Shown here: in pieces, positions 10,000 to 21,660 of the stretch
How positions within the stretch are numbered: the stretch's first letter is position 1
Layout: every line of letters begins with the position of its first letter
Assembly (NCBI RefSeq): GCF_963678975.1
Contig: NC_089275.1
Coordinates: 23,249,977-23,313,976 of the forward strand
Direction of reading: 5' to 3'
Source: Dysidea avara
Lineage: Eukaryota > Porifera > Demospongiae > Dictyoceratida > Dysideidae
Length of the DNA stretch: 64,000 bases
Position numbers and translations under genes: made by a program
The notes under the pieces: generated by a model
What the model was told of the DNA's origin: nothing
The model's database searches: none
The model's input: only the letters and a program-made list of their open reading frames with translations

Positions 10000-12521
10000 G
10001 GTGGGGACTATTCTACGGAACGGAACGGAACGGAATGGAATGATGGACTAAACCACGGAACGGAACGCTTTCTCAAACTGAAGCTTGCAACTTACCATTG
10101 CTGAAACTTCCCTTATAAGTTAGCAGTGGCATCTCCAGTGGGTGGTTAAACATAAGATAAAAAGAATAACGGATCGATTGTGGGTTTTTGTTGGTTGTCA
10201 TTAGTAACGAAGTATTATTGTGGGATGAGCTGTATCAGTGATGTTCATCCATACGGAAGGGAACTTTATGTGAGCTGTTTTTCTTATTTAGACTTTACAA
10301 AACAGTCTGGGCCGTCAAGTCATAAGTCAGTGTATAAATAAAGTAAGCAGGAAGATACTGGTAACAGGAAAGAGCCAGCTGAATTAAAACTTGAAGAACT
10401 GATTTTGTGCAGTGTGTGAGGAGTAAATATCTTGGCAGACCGCAAGGAGGGTATATTCTGCAAACATCACTGAAGTGTATGGATGGAGTTATTTATATAT
10501 TAACAGCTGGTGCAGTGGACTAATGCCGTATTCAATAGTGAGCTGATTTTATCTGTTGCACAATTCAAGGATGTGTCTGACTGCTAGCCTTGAATCAGGC
10601 TAAATGTCAAAACTCAGCCAAATCTCTATTATAAGCCGCATGTGAAACCATGCCCGTAGTCACCAGGCAAACGTGATTTGGACCGGGATGTGTGTGTAAT
10701 TTCAATGTATCTAGTCGACCTGAAATGGAACACTTACATTAATTACATACCACCTAAGAATCCTAGGATTTCTTAAGTGTAACATTTCATATGCTTCACT
10801 TCAAACAAAACAGGTTAAATTTGTTCGTCTATTTTCAAGTGATTCCCAGTCCAGCTGGTCCATGAAATTACAATGGGATCACATGTATTTGTTACAGTGC
10901 GGGCTGTCCTGTGTTGGATCTACTCTAGAGTTGAGATTTCAAGGTAGACTCACTGCCAATTTACTGACACTAGTACTGTTGTAGCATGTTTAAGTGGAGG
11001 ACAAATGAAATAGTAATGCTAGATTATTTATGTATACAAATTTTTCATAATGAAATTGATATCCCATTTTGATTTGTACTTCCACTTTGCAACGTATTCA
11101 AGAGCAAGAAGCTACCACACTTAATCTCCAACCACTGTCATTAATTAACCAAGATCTCACTAGTCTGTAATTCACCTTACTGTAGTGATTTTATTGATTC
11201 ATCTGTATGTTTTCTTCATTTTCCTTTGAAGTTGTACCAAGAGTTCATAATAAGGTGGGGAGTGTCTAACTTGAATGCATTCACCAAACACCCTGCTTAA
11301 AGTAACACCTCAGCCTTATTTCAGAACAAAGGCTTTACCTTCTTCAGCAACTCTAATCAACAGTTTTCTATCCCCCAGTAAAGGTGTTGATTTGATGAAA
11401 GGTGAACTTTACACAGGGTGTTTGTACAGGCCATACTGAGAGTTAGACACTCTCCCCATACAAATCAGTATTACGAACTCTTGGTTGTACAGTATAGGTA
11501 AACAAAGATAAGTTTCTCTCCCATCTTATTCTAGGATTTCTATTGACAAGGAAAATTCAATTATTTGTATACAGGCTCAAAATTGAGAAAATATAAAGAA
11601 AGTGAATTAATATTATACAGTCAGTTTGCTTTTGGATATTTAATGTCTCCAACCACAACAAAAATTCGATGAATCCATGCATCTCATCACTGGTCGTCTG
11701 AACATTCTGAAAGTGATACCTCACTCAATCAACCATATATTCTGTTTATTAGACTGAATAAAGTCATGATTACCTAAACAATCACTTAATTAATGTTTTA
11801 TAATTATCCTATTCCATTTTCCTGGAGGTTCCACTGATAAAATGCAATTTCAGCAACGATAGCAGCTAGCCAAGCTGCAAGTTGATTCAGAAAGCACTCC
11901 ATTCTGTAAAATAGACCCCATCCAGAATTCAACTCAGTACTCAGGCTGAGATATCTGACAATAGTCCACTACTCTGTTAATGAATCATTGATGTTCACAC
12001 AATATAGCCTCCTTGAGGTATCTGAATGTTTGCTCCTCACACACTGCACAAAATTCCTTTAGATTCTGCTTAGACTGAGTTGATTCAGCTTGTCACCATA
12101 CTTGTTTCCTTTGTAGTGTAGCTATACACATACTGATCTATGCCGATTAGAAAGGCTGGGCCTCAGACTGTACATTCTAAAGTCAAGTAAGTAAAAATAA
12201 CTCACATACTAGTAAAAACAAGTCATGCATTAAGTTCCCTACTTGATATATCCGAAGATGAACACACTGAGTCAGCTATTCCCACAATTAGTACTTCGTT
12301 ACTAATGACAACCAACAAGAACCCACAATCTATCCTTAAATTCGTTTTATCTTTCTTGGGGTACGTTTGATTACCTGCTGGAAGTGCCACTGATAACTTG
12401 TACAGCAATGGTAAGCTGCAAGCTTCAATCTGAGAAAGCATTCCGTTCCGCAGTTTAGTCCATCATTCCGTTCCGTTCCGTTCCGTTCCGTTCCGTTCCG
12501 TTCCGTAGAATAGTCCCCACC
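10000..12521. mobile_element. 2.5 kb long-TIR element with 9 bp target duplication
   Basis: Flanked by perfect 9 bp direct repeats CTTATCTAC (9991-9999 and 12522-12530). The ends are inverted: left GGTGGGGACTATTCTACGGA, right its complement ending AGTCCCCACC. Similarity between the arms continues about 300 bp inwards (TAGTAACGAAGTA against TACTTCGTTACTA). Next to each end lies a GGAAC/GTTCC pentamer array, longer on the right (about 12462-12506). A 9 bp duplication and long TIRs are typical of MULE (Mutator-like) elements. The interior encodes no recognisable transposase, so it is non-autonomous. A foldback (11234-11490) is nested inside. Confidence 0.75.
11234..11490. repeat. Foldback nested in the long-TIR element
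   Basis: The arms are inverted: GTACCAAGAGTTCATAATAA on the left against ATTACGAACTCTTGGTTGTAC on the right (quoted in part), then GGGGAGTGTCTAACT against AGTTAGACACTCTCCCC. The terminal motif CCAAGAGTTCATAAT recurs in the small palindrome at 59462-59526, so this is a repeat family. Confidence 0.65.
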
Positions 12522-12530
12522 CTTATCTAC

Positions 12531-12939
12531 AGCGGAATGCTGTGCCGACCTTGAAGACAGAAGCTGCCATTTCGACTCTTCTTTCTGATTAAACATCGCC
12601 AGTTCGTGTTTCTCTATCTATAAATAATGATGGGTAACTATAACTTGCCGTCCCCTCTATTTCTCCGTCCCCGTTACGGTTTTACCCCTATTGTGTCCCC
12701 GTCCCCGTCCCGGTTTTACCCCACCCCTCGACCGTCAGCTCTTTGTTCTTTTCGGGTTTTTTTGTCACGTGAATACCGGCAAATATAGCTAATTAACCTA
12801 CTTAGTCACAATTAACACTTCGCCTAGGACTCCTGTCACCTGTGTCATCATAGCTCTGTGATCAAATCTAGTAGCTACAGTGCTTGTTATTTGCCTCACT
12901 TTATTCTGGTGGCTGATTTGGTGGACTCGACAGCTGATA
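12531..12939. other. Spacer with a C-rich repeat fragment
   Basis: It contains a pyrimidine-rich stretch (12650-12730) with CCCGGTTTTACCCCACCCCT. A related version lies at 31545-31612, so it is a dispersed fragment. The end may be the 5' untranslated region of the candidate exon at 12940. Confidence 0.45.
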
Positions 12940-13074
12940 ATGTTTGGACGCTATCAGAAGAACCTTTCTGAAGTTTTGTCGCTAGGATTTCGTCCCCTGA
13001 GAGCGTATAATGCGACTAAGCAACTGCAGAGACTACACAGAAGTGCTGCACCGATTATGAGGCTATACAGCTCA
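12940..13074 (+). CDS. Candidate first exon with mitochondrial leader
   Basis: Starting at ATG 12940 the frame reads MFGRYQKNLSEVLSLG and runs through RAYNATKQLQRLHRSAA to MRLYSS. It is rich in Arg, Ser and Leu, with no acidic residues after the first Glu, like a mitochondrial targeting peptide ending in an RLYSS processing motif. It ends at a possible donor GTAAAT (13075). No downstream exon could be found, because the next 2.7 kb is a decayed transposon and repeats. It may therefore be a stranded exon, part of a gene with distant exons, or chance. The function is not recognised. Confidence 0.3.
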
Positions 13075-13139
13075 GGTAAATTACAGTGGTGTGATGAAGT
13101 TTGTAAACCAAACTCGGTGACCAAGTATCTAACGTATCT

Positions 13140-13188
13140 GTTGTATGACATGAACCGACTGAGTTGCCAGTGGTTCATGTCGTACAAC
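13140..13188. repeat. Perfect hairpin, 17 bp arms
   Basis: GTTGTATGACATGAACC and GGTTCATGTCGTACAAC pair with at most one mismatch around a 15 bp loop. It lies 65 bp after the candidate exon's donor. Confidence 0.6.
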
Positions 13189-13299
13189 ATTACTGCAAGG
13201 TTCCAGTCTGCGTTGCATGCATGTTGACAGGCCAAATTTTCGGGCAAATTTTTTAGTTTACTGAAAATAATGTACCTAGCTATATTAAGCCCCACTATA

Positions 13300-13386
13300 G
13301 TTTCATGTGGCCAGACCGCTTTTTTCTCTTTGTCATTGGGTAGGGAGAAAAAAGGGTCTGGAACACAGTTTGAATCCCACAATCAT
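13300..13386. repeat. Dispersed repeat with imperfect hairpin (copy 1)
   Basis: The core GGCCAGACCGCTTTTTTCTC ... GAGAAAAAAGGGTCTGG is itself an imperfect hairpin. It recurs as its reverse complement at 16488-16555, again next to an AATCCCAC/GGGTTCGAA-type flank. Accidental frames read SLGREKK in both copies and are not genes. Confidence 0.55.
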
Positions 13387-13731
13387 CTTTACACATATCA
13401 AAACTTGTGTAAGATATTCCGGATTTCCGAATGGGTTATGCCTGTTTCGTATAAAATAACACTGTTTTCTAAACAAGGCACCATAACTTCCGCGTACTTT
13501 GGTTGACAGACACGAAGTTTGGTTTATCAGATTCCTTGATGAAATGCAATTCAATTCATGTGTAAGTTCTTTGTGTAATAATGAAGGGGAAGCTAAAAAG
13601 GAGCCTTGTACCGCAAACTTTTTGTGTTCAGAATGCCCATAAAAACACATTTTAAACATATTTCTGTAAACTAACCTGTTTAACAATTTGTACGGTTGGA
13701 GTCTTATTAAGCATCCTTCATTGCGTAGAAT

Positions 13732-13787
13732 GATACCAAATTTAGCGAATTTGGTTGAGGATACCAAATTTAGCGAATTTGGTTGAG
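13732..13787. repeat. Perfect 28 bp tandem duplication
   Basis: Two exact 28 bp copies, each containing the palindrome CCAAATTTAGCGAATTTGG. They lie just left of the Tc1-like element. Confidence 0.8.
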
Positions 13788-13845
13788 GATACCAACTTGT
13801 AAATTGGGATTTTCCTGCTGAGATGATTAAATTTCCAATAGGCTA

Positions 13846-15820
13846 TAGTACGTTCGCGTTGAGCTGAACCCTCAAAAACGATTAATAACTTACGATTGCT
13901 ACATCGCATGGGGCTCCTGTATAGCTCGATACGTAGCGCTTCTCGATCCGCTAAAAATATATTAAAAGCGCATCATTCGAATGTAAGACACTCCCGTTAT
14001 GGCACTGTAAAGTTTCGCCATACATTTTCAATGGGGAAGCCTCTAAAGCGCGGCCCTTTGATGGTCATGTTGACACATGTTTGTGGCGAAGCCAGACGTC
14101 ACATACCCGCCCTCAACACGCATGATTTCACCATCCCTTATGTAAGAGGCTGTAATACACTTTTACAAGAAAAATAAAACAGATGTTGTGTGTGTAAAAC
14201 AGAGTTGCATAAGTAGAAGAGCTGGGGCCACTGTTGCACTGTATTTAGAAGATAAGTGGCCTGCTTATATTCAGGTAAAAACTTCTTCAGCCTCAAAAGA
14301 GAAAAAAACCATATAACAGCTCAAAATCCGTTATGTAGCATTGGTGTTCCTACAAGTGAGCCAAACAACATGTATTTTACTTCACATTCACCACAGCTGA
14401 CTATCGTCTTCTGTTCCCATTTAGTCAATTTGTCATTTTAATACTTTTCTCATCACTTCGCCACACATGTACACAGTTTTTCCAGCCAGCATTTTGTTTT
14501 TGAAGTTACATTCCCAAAAAACTCTAAAAGTTTCAACAAATGAAATAATACTGTTTGTATGAATTTGGGCTGATAGTACCTGTAGTGACTTCCAAACACT
14601 CCTGCACTGATTTAATATACAAGGGATGGTATGTTCAACTTCGGATAGCACAATAAAGCAATGATATTTTTTATTAAAGTGCACACACTTACACGTACTT
14701 CATCTGTATTTTTATGTACTTCACAGAGTTTAATCCCAGCTACCTGATGACTCCTGGGGAACAAAATCAAGTTATAACACCAACGCTGCAAATATCAAAC
14801 AATCTTACATCAGATGAAGTAAGCCCAAAAGAAGACTTGGACCCGCTGCTGCTAGTGGACAATTCATTAATACCACCATCACCATCTTCACTATGACTGC
14901 TGATTTGGATGAGGAATTGCTCTAGAAGTTCTTCATTACCCAAGTCTCATCCAAATACACAACTGGTCTTCCTTCAGTTCTGTTGCACCTCATTCGTCTT
15001 TAATATTATGATACTGATGGACTATGCAGGGCTGCTCATAGCATACCCTGCATATAAGTGTAGTGAAATTAAAGCACAAACAGTTGCAATGCTAACCTCT
15101 TGTCATTAATCATCTTGTACTTAAATCCCATATCACTCAACACTCTTTAAAGCAATGTTCTACCCCCAGAGAAAACACCATCATTCTTAAGTTGGCCTAA
15201 GACGGAGTAAGTGACAAAGTTCCAGGTTTCAAAATTTAACTTACCAAAATCTTTGAGAGCGATAGATTTCCTCCCTTCCGTACAATGAATGGATCTTGTC
15301 TGATAGTATCTGGGTTAAAACTGTCTGTATCAACAAGGACTCGTGGACATTTGTACCTGACGATAAAGAATTGAGCGGGCTTGTGCAAAGTGCATTTTGT
15401 ACCTTTTCTTGGCGTAAATAAATCGCCTTTCTTGCGGTGCTCCATTCTAATGGATGTCCTTGAAATCCCTGCGTGGCGTAATGTATGCCAAAACCCAGCA
15501 AAGAAGGCATGATACAATGCCGGTGGCCTTCGAGATTCTCTCCGTGATGTTGATAGAAATTTTACATTTCTTCGCTTCTTGCTTAAAGTACTCCCATAGT
15601 TTCATAAGTAGATACTTCGTTTGGCTGTTTAACGTCTTCCCAAAAGGGTTTCGCTCCGCACTCGCTGACGGTACACTGGACGACATATTCTCAACAATTA
15701 AGTGCGCGCCCGTAACATGGGCTTACGAATAAATGCGTCATAAACATTATGTTTAAAGCCTTTGATCTTGTATGGCTTCTTAATCAACAACTCAGGATTC
15801 AGCTCAACGCGAACGTACTA
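13846..15820 (-). mobile_element. Tc1/mariner-like DNA transposon, decayed
   Basis: Inverted ends TAGTACGTTCGCGTTGAGCT and its complement are flanked by TA (13844-13845 and 15821-15822). On the minus strand the N-terminal helix-turn-helix region reads MKLWEYFKQEAKKCKISINI then TERISKATGI (about 15500-15610). Next comes VDTDSFNPDTIRQDPF (about 15270-15330), ending at a GTAAGT donor at 15236-15240. Further in, RPVVYLDETW (about 14940-14980) carries the first Asp of a DDE catalytic site. The remaining catalytic residues could not be placed. Frame changes and stops mark it as dead. Confidence 0.65.
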
Positions 15821-15822
15821 TA

Positions 15823-16487
15823 ATGTATGAAGCAGGTGTTATGTCATCATCAGCAGTAAATAACTGTCGCTATGGCAACATTTTCCCATTTGTATGGTCG
15901 GAATTGGATAGAAGGGCTTTCTTTTATTGTATGGTGTGATGTGTAGAGATTTTGTGAGTTAAGGTTGTAAATTAGTGTTTTTGTGTGTAGTGTAAAATAC
16001 ATGTATTTTGTATTTGACAAGGAATGATGAGATTTTATGATCAGCCTGTTTTACCAACTCAAGTCGAGGTTTCAAAAAGATATTAAACAGATATTAGATT
16101 TATTTAATGTATACTGAATTCTTAATTTTTAAAGATTTAACCCAGTGTTTTGAAAACTTTTAATGTTGACCACCTGAAAATGCTTGATTTGACAAATTCC
16201 ATACATATGTTTTGATATGACATCACGAGGCTACGCAACCCATGAGCTTAAACTCCATTGTAACAAGAATGCCACAGCACAACAATAAACAAAGACTTAA
16301 CTTACCTAAACAACTAACAATCGATTCAATCTATTATCACCTCAAAGGCAGCTTTAGATGCTAATAGGATTATAAATACATGCTTGTAATTGATTGACGC
16401 AAGCGGCTACTATTTGAAAATGTATCACATTTCTTTGGTTAACTAACACCCCCCAATTATCCGGGGAGTGCCTAGATGAGTGTGGGG
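15823..16487. other. Spacer
   Basis: AT-rich; no supported gene, RNA or repeat seen. Confidence 0.4.
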
Positions 16488-16555
16488 TTCGAACTGTTCC
16501 AGATTCTTTTTTCTCCCTACCCAATGACAAAGAGAAAAAAAGCGGTCTGGCCACG
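16488..16555. repeat. Dispersed hairpin repeat (copy 2)
   Basis: Reverse complement of the core of 13300-13386, with CCAGATTCTTTTTTCTCCCT at its start. A related AGACCG...GGTCTGG hairpin with a different centre follows at 16580-16625. Confidence 0.55.
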
Positions 16556-16655
16556 CAAGACTAGCCCCACTACACTCCTAGACCGTATTTTCTTTTTGTG
16601 TGGGGGCAAAGAAAAAAGGTCTGGTGGATCTCCAATAGAATTTTTGTGCAGCCAG

Positions 16656-16820
16656 ATCATTGATTAGTGGTGATGAATAGCAAACTCCTATTAACGAAAT
16701 GACCATGGGAAATATGCACAACATTGCCCTTGGATGCAGAGCTTGCCAAGCAAATGTGCACGTTTTCACATTGTTGCTTTGTTAACAGGCCTTTGCTATT
16801 CATCACCACTAATCAACGAT
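16656..16820. repeat. 165 bp foldback
   Basis: Arms GATTAGTGGTGATGAATAGC and GCTATTCATCACCACTAATC pair over about 28 bp and continue imperfectly inward (CTATTAAC / GTTAACAG). Probably a small MITE. Confidence 0.65.
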
Positions 16821-16840
16821 GTATATACTGTACTGTATAG

Positions 16841-17480
16841 TAGGGACCACAAAGGTGTGGGCCTGGCCCATGAAAAAAAAACCACCCTTACTTTTCCCTG
16901 ACGACAATGAAGCAGTATTGGTTATTAATGGTTAAGTAAAACTAGCCCAAACAAGCCTTCAGATCAACCCGAAACACTTTCAACAAGTTGCTATGAAATT
17001 TCAAAGTAAAATTAATAAACAGAATTTTCTAACAACTGACTGAGTAACTGACTGATGCCTTCAGACAAGCATAACTTGATAACAGCTAAGACTACGGGCT
17101 TGATTTTTTCACTGTTTGACGTTGCTTCAGCTCAAGAGGTGCCTTTTGGCATACCTCAGTACGTACAACACATTCTTCATGGACTTACCAGTGTTCTCCT
17201 TTGTGTCCCACTCATCTTTGCTGACAGCGAAAGGTATTGATTTGGCAGTAGCATGTGATGGCTTCCCTTCACAACAGAAATCATCTGTATGTTTCAAAGT
17301 GGCTACTTTGATTGTAGAGGTGCTTTTCTAAAAGTTCTTGATTCGTAACGGCTTGAATATAGCTGACAACAAAGCGTAATGGATACTTCACTTTTCAGAC
17401 AATACTTTTCTTTTGATGCGGTATGCGTGGGTTCACCAATCATAATAATTTTATTTTACAAACCGAACAAGTACACAAAA
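16841..17480. repeat. Dispersed repeat B, copy 1
   Basis: Begins TAGGGACCACAAAGG. Related copies lie at 55068-55865 (same strand), 30651-31317 (inverted) and, in part, 21660-22200. All share GCCTTCAGACAAG or CTTCATGGACTTACC-type blocks. On the opposite strand the copies share a peptide-like block (about 30 codons around KDEWDTKEDTGKSMKN) that runs over a conserved GTAAGT. Confidence 0.7.
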
Positions 17481-17507
17481 AAAATGGAAATTTTCAACTA
17501 GAGCAGG

Positions 17508-17700
17508 AACCATAGCACATTGATAAAAAGTACTGAAACAAGCTGGAGTAGTGCACAACATTAAATCACTGTAAAACAATAAGAAGTGTTAATCCCTACT
17601 GTGCTCAAGATCCCATAATGGTAGGGATATAACACTTCTTATTGTTTTACTGTGATGCAATATTGTACGCTACTCCAGCTTCTTTCAGTACCTTTTATGG
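17508..17700. repeat. Foldback at the end of repeat B, copy 1
   Basis: The arms contain AAGTACTGAAACAAGCTGGA / CCAGCTTCTTTCAGTAC and AACAATAAGAAGTGTTA / AACACTTCTTATTGTT. The same foldback sits beside repeat B copy 3 at 30441-30650, in inverted order. The two units therefore move together or form one element. Confidence 0.65.
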
Positions 17701-18170
17701 TAGTGTCTAGTCACTGGACTGGAATACTGGAATGGACTACTGGACTGACATTATTTTGGTTTTAAGTTACTGTACATTTGGGTGACTTGTGACAACATTT
17801 CAGCACTGAGTGGTGAATATGATACAAAATGTAGCCAAATGGGTTCAGTTAAATGTACTGCTTGACAGTATCTACTCTAATATATGGCAGATATACTGGT
17901 ATACCCAAAAGTGTTTCTCTCACTGTTAGGCACATGTGAGTATTATGATGCAACTTTTTATAACATAGTTACATAGATGGTGTGTGTGTGAATACACAAA
18001 CTAGATCCCATTGCATGATTGGTCATATTTCATTACTGGAATGAAATGTCTGCATTCTGTTAATTGTATTAAGATGCCATTTAACTGTTAATAGGAGCAG
18101 AAGATTGCATGGTCATAGCACAACAGCATACAGTACATAAAAGTTTTAGTAGGTAAATTTATGTGCCCCC
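17701..18170. other. Spacer
   Basis: No supported gene or repeat apart from simple AT-rich runs. Confidence 0.35.
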
Positions 18171-18177
18171 ATTACAC

Positions 18178-21007
18178 CATAGATAATACACGTAATAAAG
18201 GATTGGCAACGTGCATAGCAACTATTAGACAATCCTCGTTACAGTCGCGTGACTTATTATGTAACTTATGCACGTCCGTTGTCATAGATACGGCTACCCA
18301 ACAGAATGAATGCTCCATCTTATCGTTCACAGTGCTGTTATTTTGCTATCCAGGAACTGCTCATGTAACCAGTATCGATCATAGTGAGCTATCAACCAGC
18401 GGATTTTGGGCGCAGCAGCATCTTGGTGAGTCGTGGAGTCTTACCGTTTCACATGAGAATCCTATCAAGGATTCGATGTGCTCCTGGTAGCCAACTACAG
18501 TAGGTCATAAAGTGGTCTGCATTTATCAAAACTGTAGGGGATCAGTGACAGCCAGTTATTAGCCAACATACTGTCATATAGAATGGCATATTTGACCCGC
18601 TGAGCGAAAACCCAACCTGTTTGCATTTTCCTTGAATTGTTTTGTTGTCTAGAGGGTAAAACCAATGGACTGTTAAAGTTTTGACCTTATCTGGTTAGTG
18701 CTTTCAGAATTATAGCAATAGACAACAAGAAGAGCAAAACAATCGATGTGTACAGTGCCTATTATGGAAAAAATATTGCAGGCACTCATTTAATTGATCA
18801 TAAGTCTCGAGTGCAAGATGAGACTTGCTTCAGTCTATTCACCATGAATTGGGATATTTATCAGGGCATAGTTTTAGGACTAAATACACCCATGCTATCA
18901 AGCAAGAAGGCTATTCAAGCTTAGACCACAGCACAATGAAATACTTGAATTTCATTGGCTACTTACAGGTATCTAAATCCTGTAGATCCTTTATGTCTCA
19001 ATAGATCCCTGTCTCTGGAGTGATACAAACAGAGCACCTGTAACATAGGCAATGCATGGGTGTTTAACTGCACTGGCCTGGTAATTGAGGTTCCAGGTTT
19101 GGTTCCTGGTTATGCAAATTTAGTGTTTCCTTGAGCAAGAAACTTTGTACACATTGCTCTAGCTGTATACAGTTGGTGACCTGGTGAGCTGTCACGGCAA
19201 CATCAATGGGTACCTGGTGTTTACCGGGTAAGCAAATTCCCAATATACATACAATATCCATCTCGAGCTCTCCATTAAAAAAAAAAACATTGCCACTGGA
19301 TACATAAGGTATTTGCTGCTGAAGCCCTAAACGAACCACTTGGCTATGCTGCCTCACTGTCCTTGCCTCAATTTAGTGGAACTTTGGGTTCTGGGACCAG
19401 TGGTGCACAGGCATCCCAGTGTTGGTGGCAATAGGTACTTGGCTGTGTGTATGTGTGTGTGGTGGAGGACAAGAGTTCAACACTCCACTATGTTTTTGTC
19501 GTGTTGTTCACATGTGTGTCGTATTGCATGGGTGAGACTAGGGTCACCAATGCCAGGGGTCAGTCACTCAGAAAATTCTCGAAATTCAGCTATCTGAGTG
19601 CTGTTGACAACTATTACTATGTGCTATGATCATGTAAAATGAACAACTAAATAGTGCAGTAAGTAAATTTCAATGGTGAGATTTCCTTTTATATCTGGGG
19701 CTAATTGTTTGTAGGAAACCATACCAAGGGGGCCATATTTACATGAAAGATCTCATGATGGCTGTTGTTTTAGGTATGTGGAAAGTATCTGAAAAAAGTA
19801 ATTGTTTGACAAATTTCTGAACTTTGATCAAAACAATTTCACTGAGTGACAGACCTCTCAACCAATATCTCTAAATTGTGTAATGTTTAGGGATTTCAAG
19901 TGTTTGGTTAGAATTTCAATGATATAAATCTTTATTTAGGTTTTACTAGGATTTCACTTCTATAATTGCACAAAATGGAGTAGACGACAGCCTCAATTGA
20001 GATGAGATCAATTGATAGAACATCCATCAGTCAATTATATAGCTAGCTCCAAGCCATCCTGGAAGCCTCACTGATTTTGTTCAAAATATTTAATGTTGTA
20101 CAGGTGTACAGTGGAATCTCAGTTAACCAAACCTGTATGCCAAAATTGAATGCTCCATAAGAGTAGCGAGTGTTCTATTAGAGAACAAAGTGAACTACCA
20201 GAGTCTAGTCCACATTAGTTTCCAGCACTTGAAGGGACTGTCTAATTTTGTGACAAAACACAAGGATATCACTTGATATCCAGTGGATGGTATTTGCTGT
20301 TAGCTGCTACATTTACAGATATGCTCATTATTCCCTGTCTAAGCTTGAAGTCATGGTACACTACTCTTTACCACCAACAGCTCCTTCATGTTGATAATAT
20401 GCTCTGTTCCACTACACCTTTTATATCCTATTTTCACATACTTTGATGGCTAATACTACATCTGAATTTGAGCTCATGTATATTTGCATAACACCACCAT
20501 AACATTCAGCTCTCTTGTGCTGAATAGTAACTTGATGCTTCTCTTCATGGTACCACGCCAAAACTCCAAAACCCAGCACAATGACACAGCTTTAAACCAT
20601 AGTTTGGGTAAGTGGTACGCCTACACAAACAAAGCATGACACTCTAATAATGGTTACGATTAATTCTTTATACATTGTTCGGAAAAAAGCACTTTAGTGT
20701 CCTTGTTAAATGTGAAAAGCCATGAAGCAGTGGGCCTTATCTTGCGCTGGGTTAAAACTGACAGTGCGTTTCACTATTTTATCACATCAGATACTTACCT
20801 TAGTAGTTGTACGTTCCTTTGAAGCAAGCTCTACGTCTTTACTCAGTAGTACTCTGCTACGGTACAAGGAATGAAGCAGCCTAGTGCGTTTAGCAATGGG
20901 TGAGAGGGCGCGTTAACTGGATGACGAACCGTAACGAGGATTGTATGTGATATCACTACAGGTTTAATAGGCACGTTGCCAATCCTTTATTACATGTATT
21001 ATCTATG
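18178..21007. mobile_element. 2.8 kb TIR element with 7 bp target duplication
   Basis: Left end CATAGATAATACACGTAATA and the complementary right end (…TACATGTATTATCTATG) form about 38 bp TIRs, with ACAATCCTCGTTAC shared further in. Both sides are flanked by ATTACAC (18171-18177 and 21008-21014). A 7 bp duplication is unusual; Dada-type elements (6-7 bp) are one possibility, a degraded 8 bp hAT duplication another. No transposase was recognised. A SINE-like stretch lies inside at 19050-19240. Confidence 0.6.
19050..19240 (+). mobile_element. SINE-like (tRNA-derived) fragment
   Basis: A polymerase III-like B-box region (GGTTCCAGGTTTGGTTCCTG is close to the GGTTCRANNCC pattern) is followed by TTGAGCAAGAAACTTTGTAC and ACATTGCTCTAGCTG. 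This resembles the conserved 'CTTGGGCAAG...CACTT' core seen in many animal SINEs. There is no clear A-box or tail, so the ends are approximate. Confidence 0.4.
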
Positions 21008-21039
21008 ATTACACACAGTTACATACATGTATCATGGAC

Positions 21040-21660
21040 TTCAGTGACTAGTCGGGGCACATTCCCCTATACCCTCCTCTTGGATCCATCACTGACATGG
21101 TGGTCTTTTTGAAGTCCACCTGGACTATTTTTGGATTGCTAGACAGGGTAGCTGCATTGGAGCTATATGACATTAAAGAAATATGGACAGCCAAGAAAAC
21201 CAGTGCACCACACTGTGAGTATATTAGGAAAAACAAAACATGATTTTCATGCATACATAGCTCCGTGCTCCCTTTTCGAATTGGAATCATTTTTACACTA
21301 AAAACGCCCTCCACCTTCAGCATCCCACAACATACCAAATTTGAGCAAGATTGCCTAACGCAATCGTGAAATATAAGCCTTCAAAACCTGGCTTAATTTT
21401 TTCGATTTTGTTTGTTTAGGGGACTCAGGAGGCTTAGATTCTTCTTTTCGCACACTTTACAAAAACCATTATATAATGCAAATGCATAGTTCAATTGTCT
21501 TCAGCTTTGGTTCACTTTAAGATCATAATATAGCGCAATCACATACCAAGTTTAGTGCAAATCTGATTAATAGTCATAGAGCTATGGATGATTATTTGCA
21601 TTAAAAATGGTCGACTTGCTGTCACGCCTACAGCGTAAACCGCATATGGAAATAACTTAA
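21040..21660 (-). repeat. Diverged ~200 bp tandem units, inverted copy
   Basis: On the minus strand the phrase GCGGTTTACGCTGTAGGCGT (near 21625-21645) matches AGCGGTTTACCCTGTGGGCG at 45309-45328. ACCAAGTTTAGTGCAAATCT and ACCAAATTTGAGCAAGATTG recur about 210 bp apart within the block. This marks the same degenerate tandem family as 44990-45389 and 51611-51960. Confidence 0.5.

Noticed and set aside
13333-13767. 144-codon minus-strand frame
   Set aside because: It overlaps a dispersed hairpin repeat and a tandem duplication, with no recognisable domain.
14714-14896. Plus-strand frame after a TTCACAG acceptor-like site, as a terminal exon
   Set aside because: It falls inside the Tc1-like element's TIRs and has no partner exon.
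20105-20190. Pogo/Tigger-like terminus (CAGTGGAATCTCAGTTAACC)
   Set aside because: Only one end is visible and no partner terminus was found.
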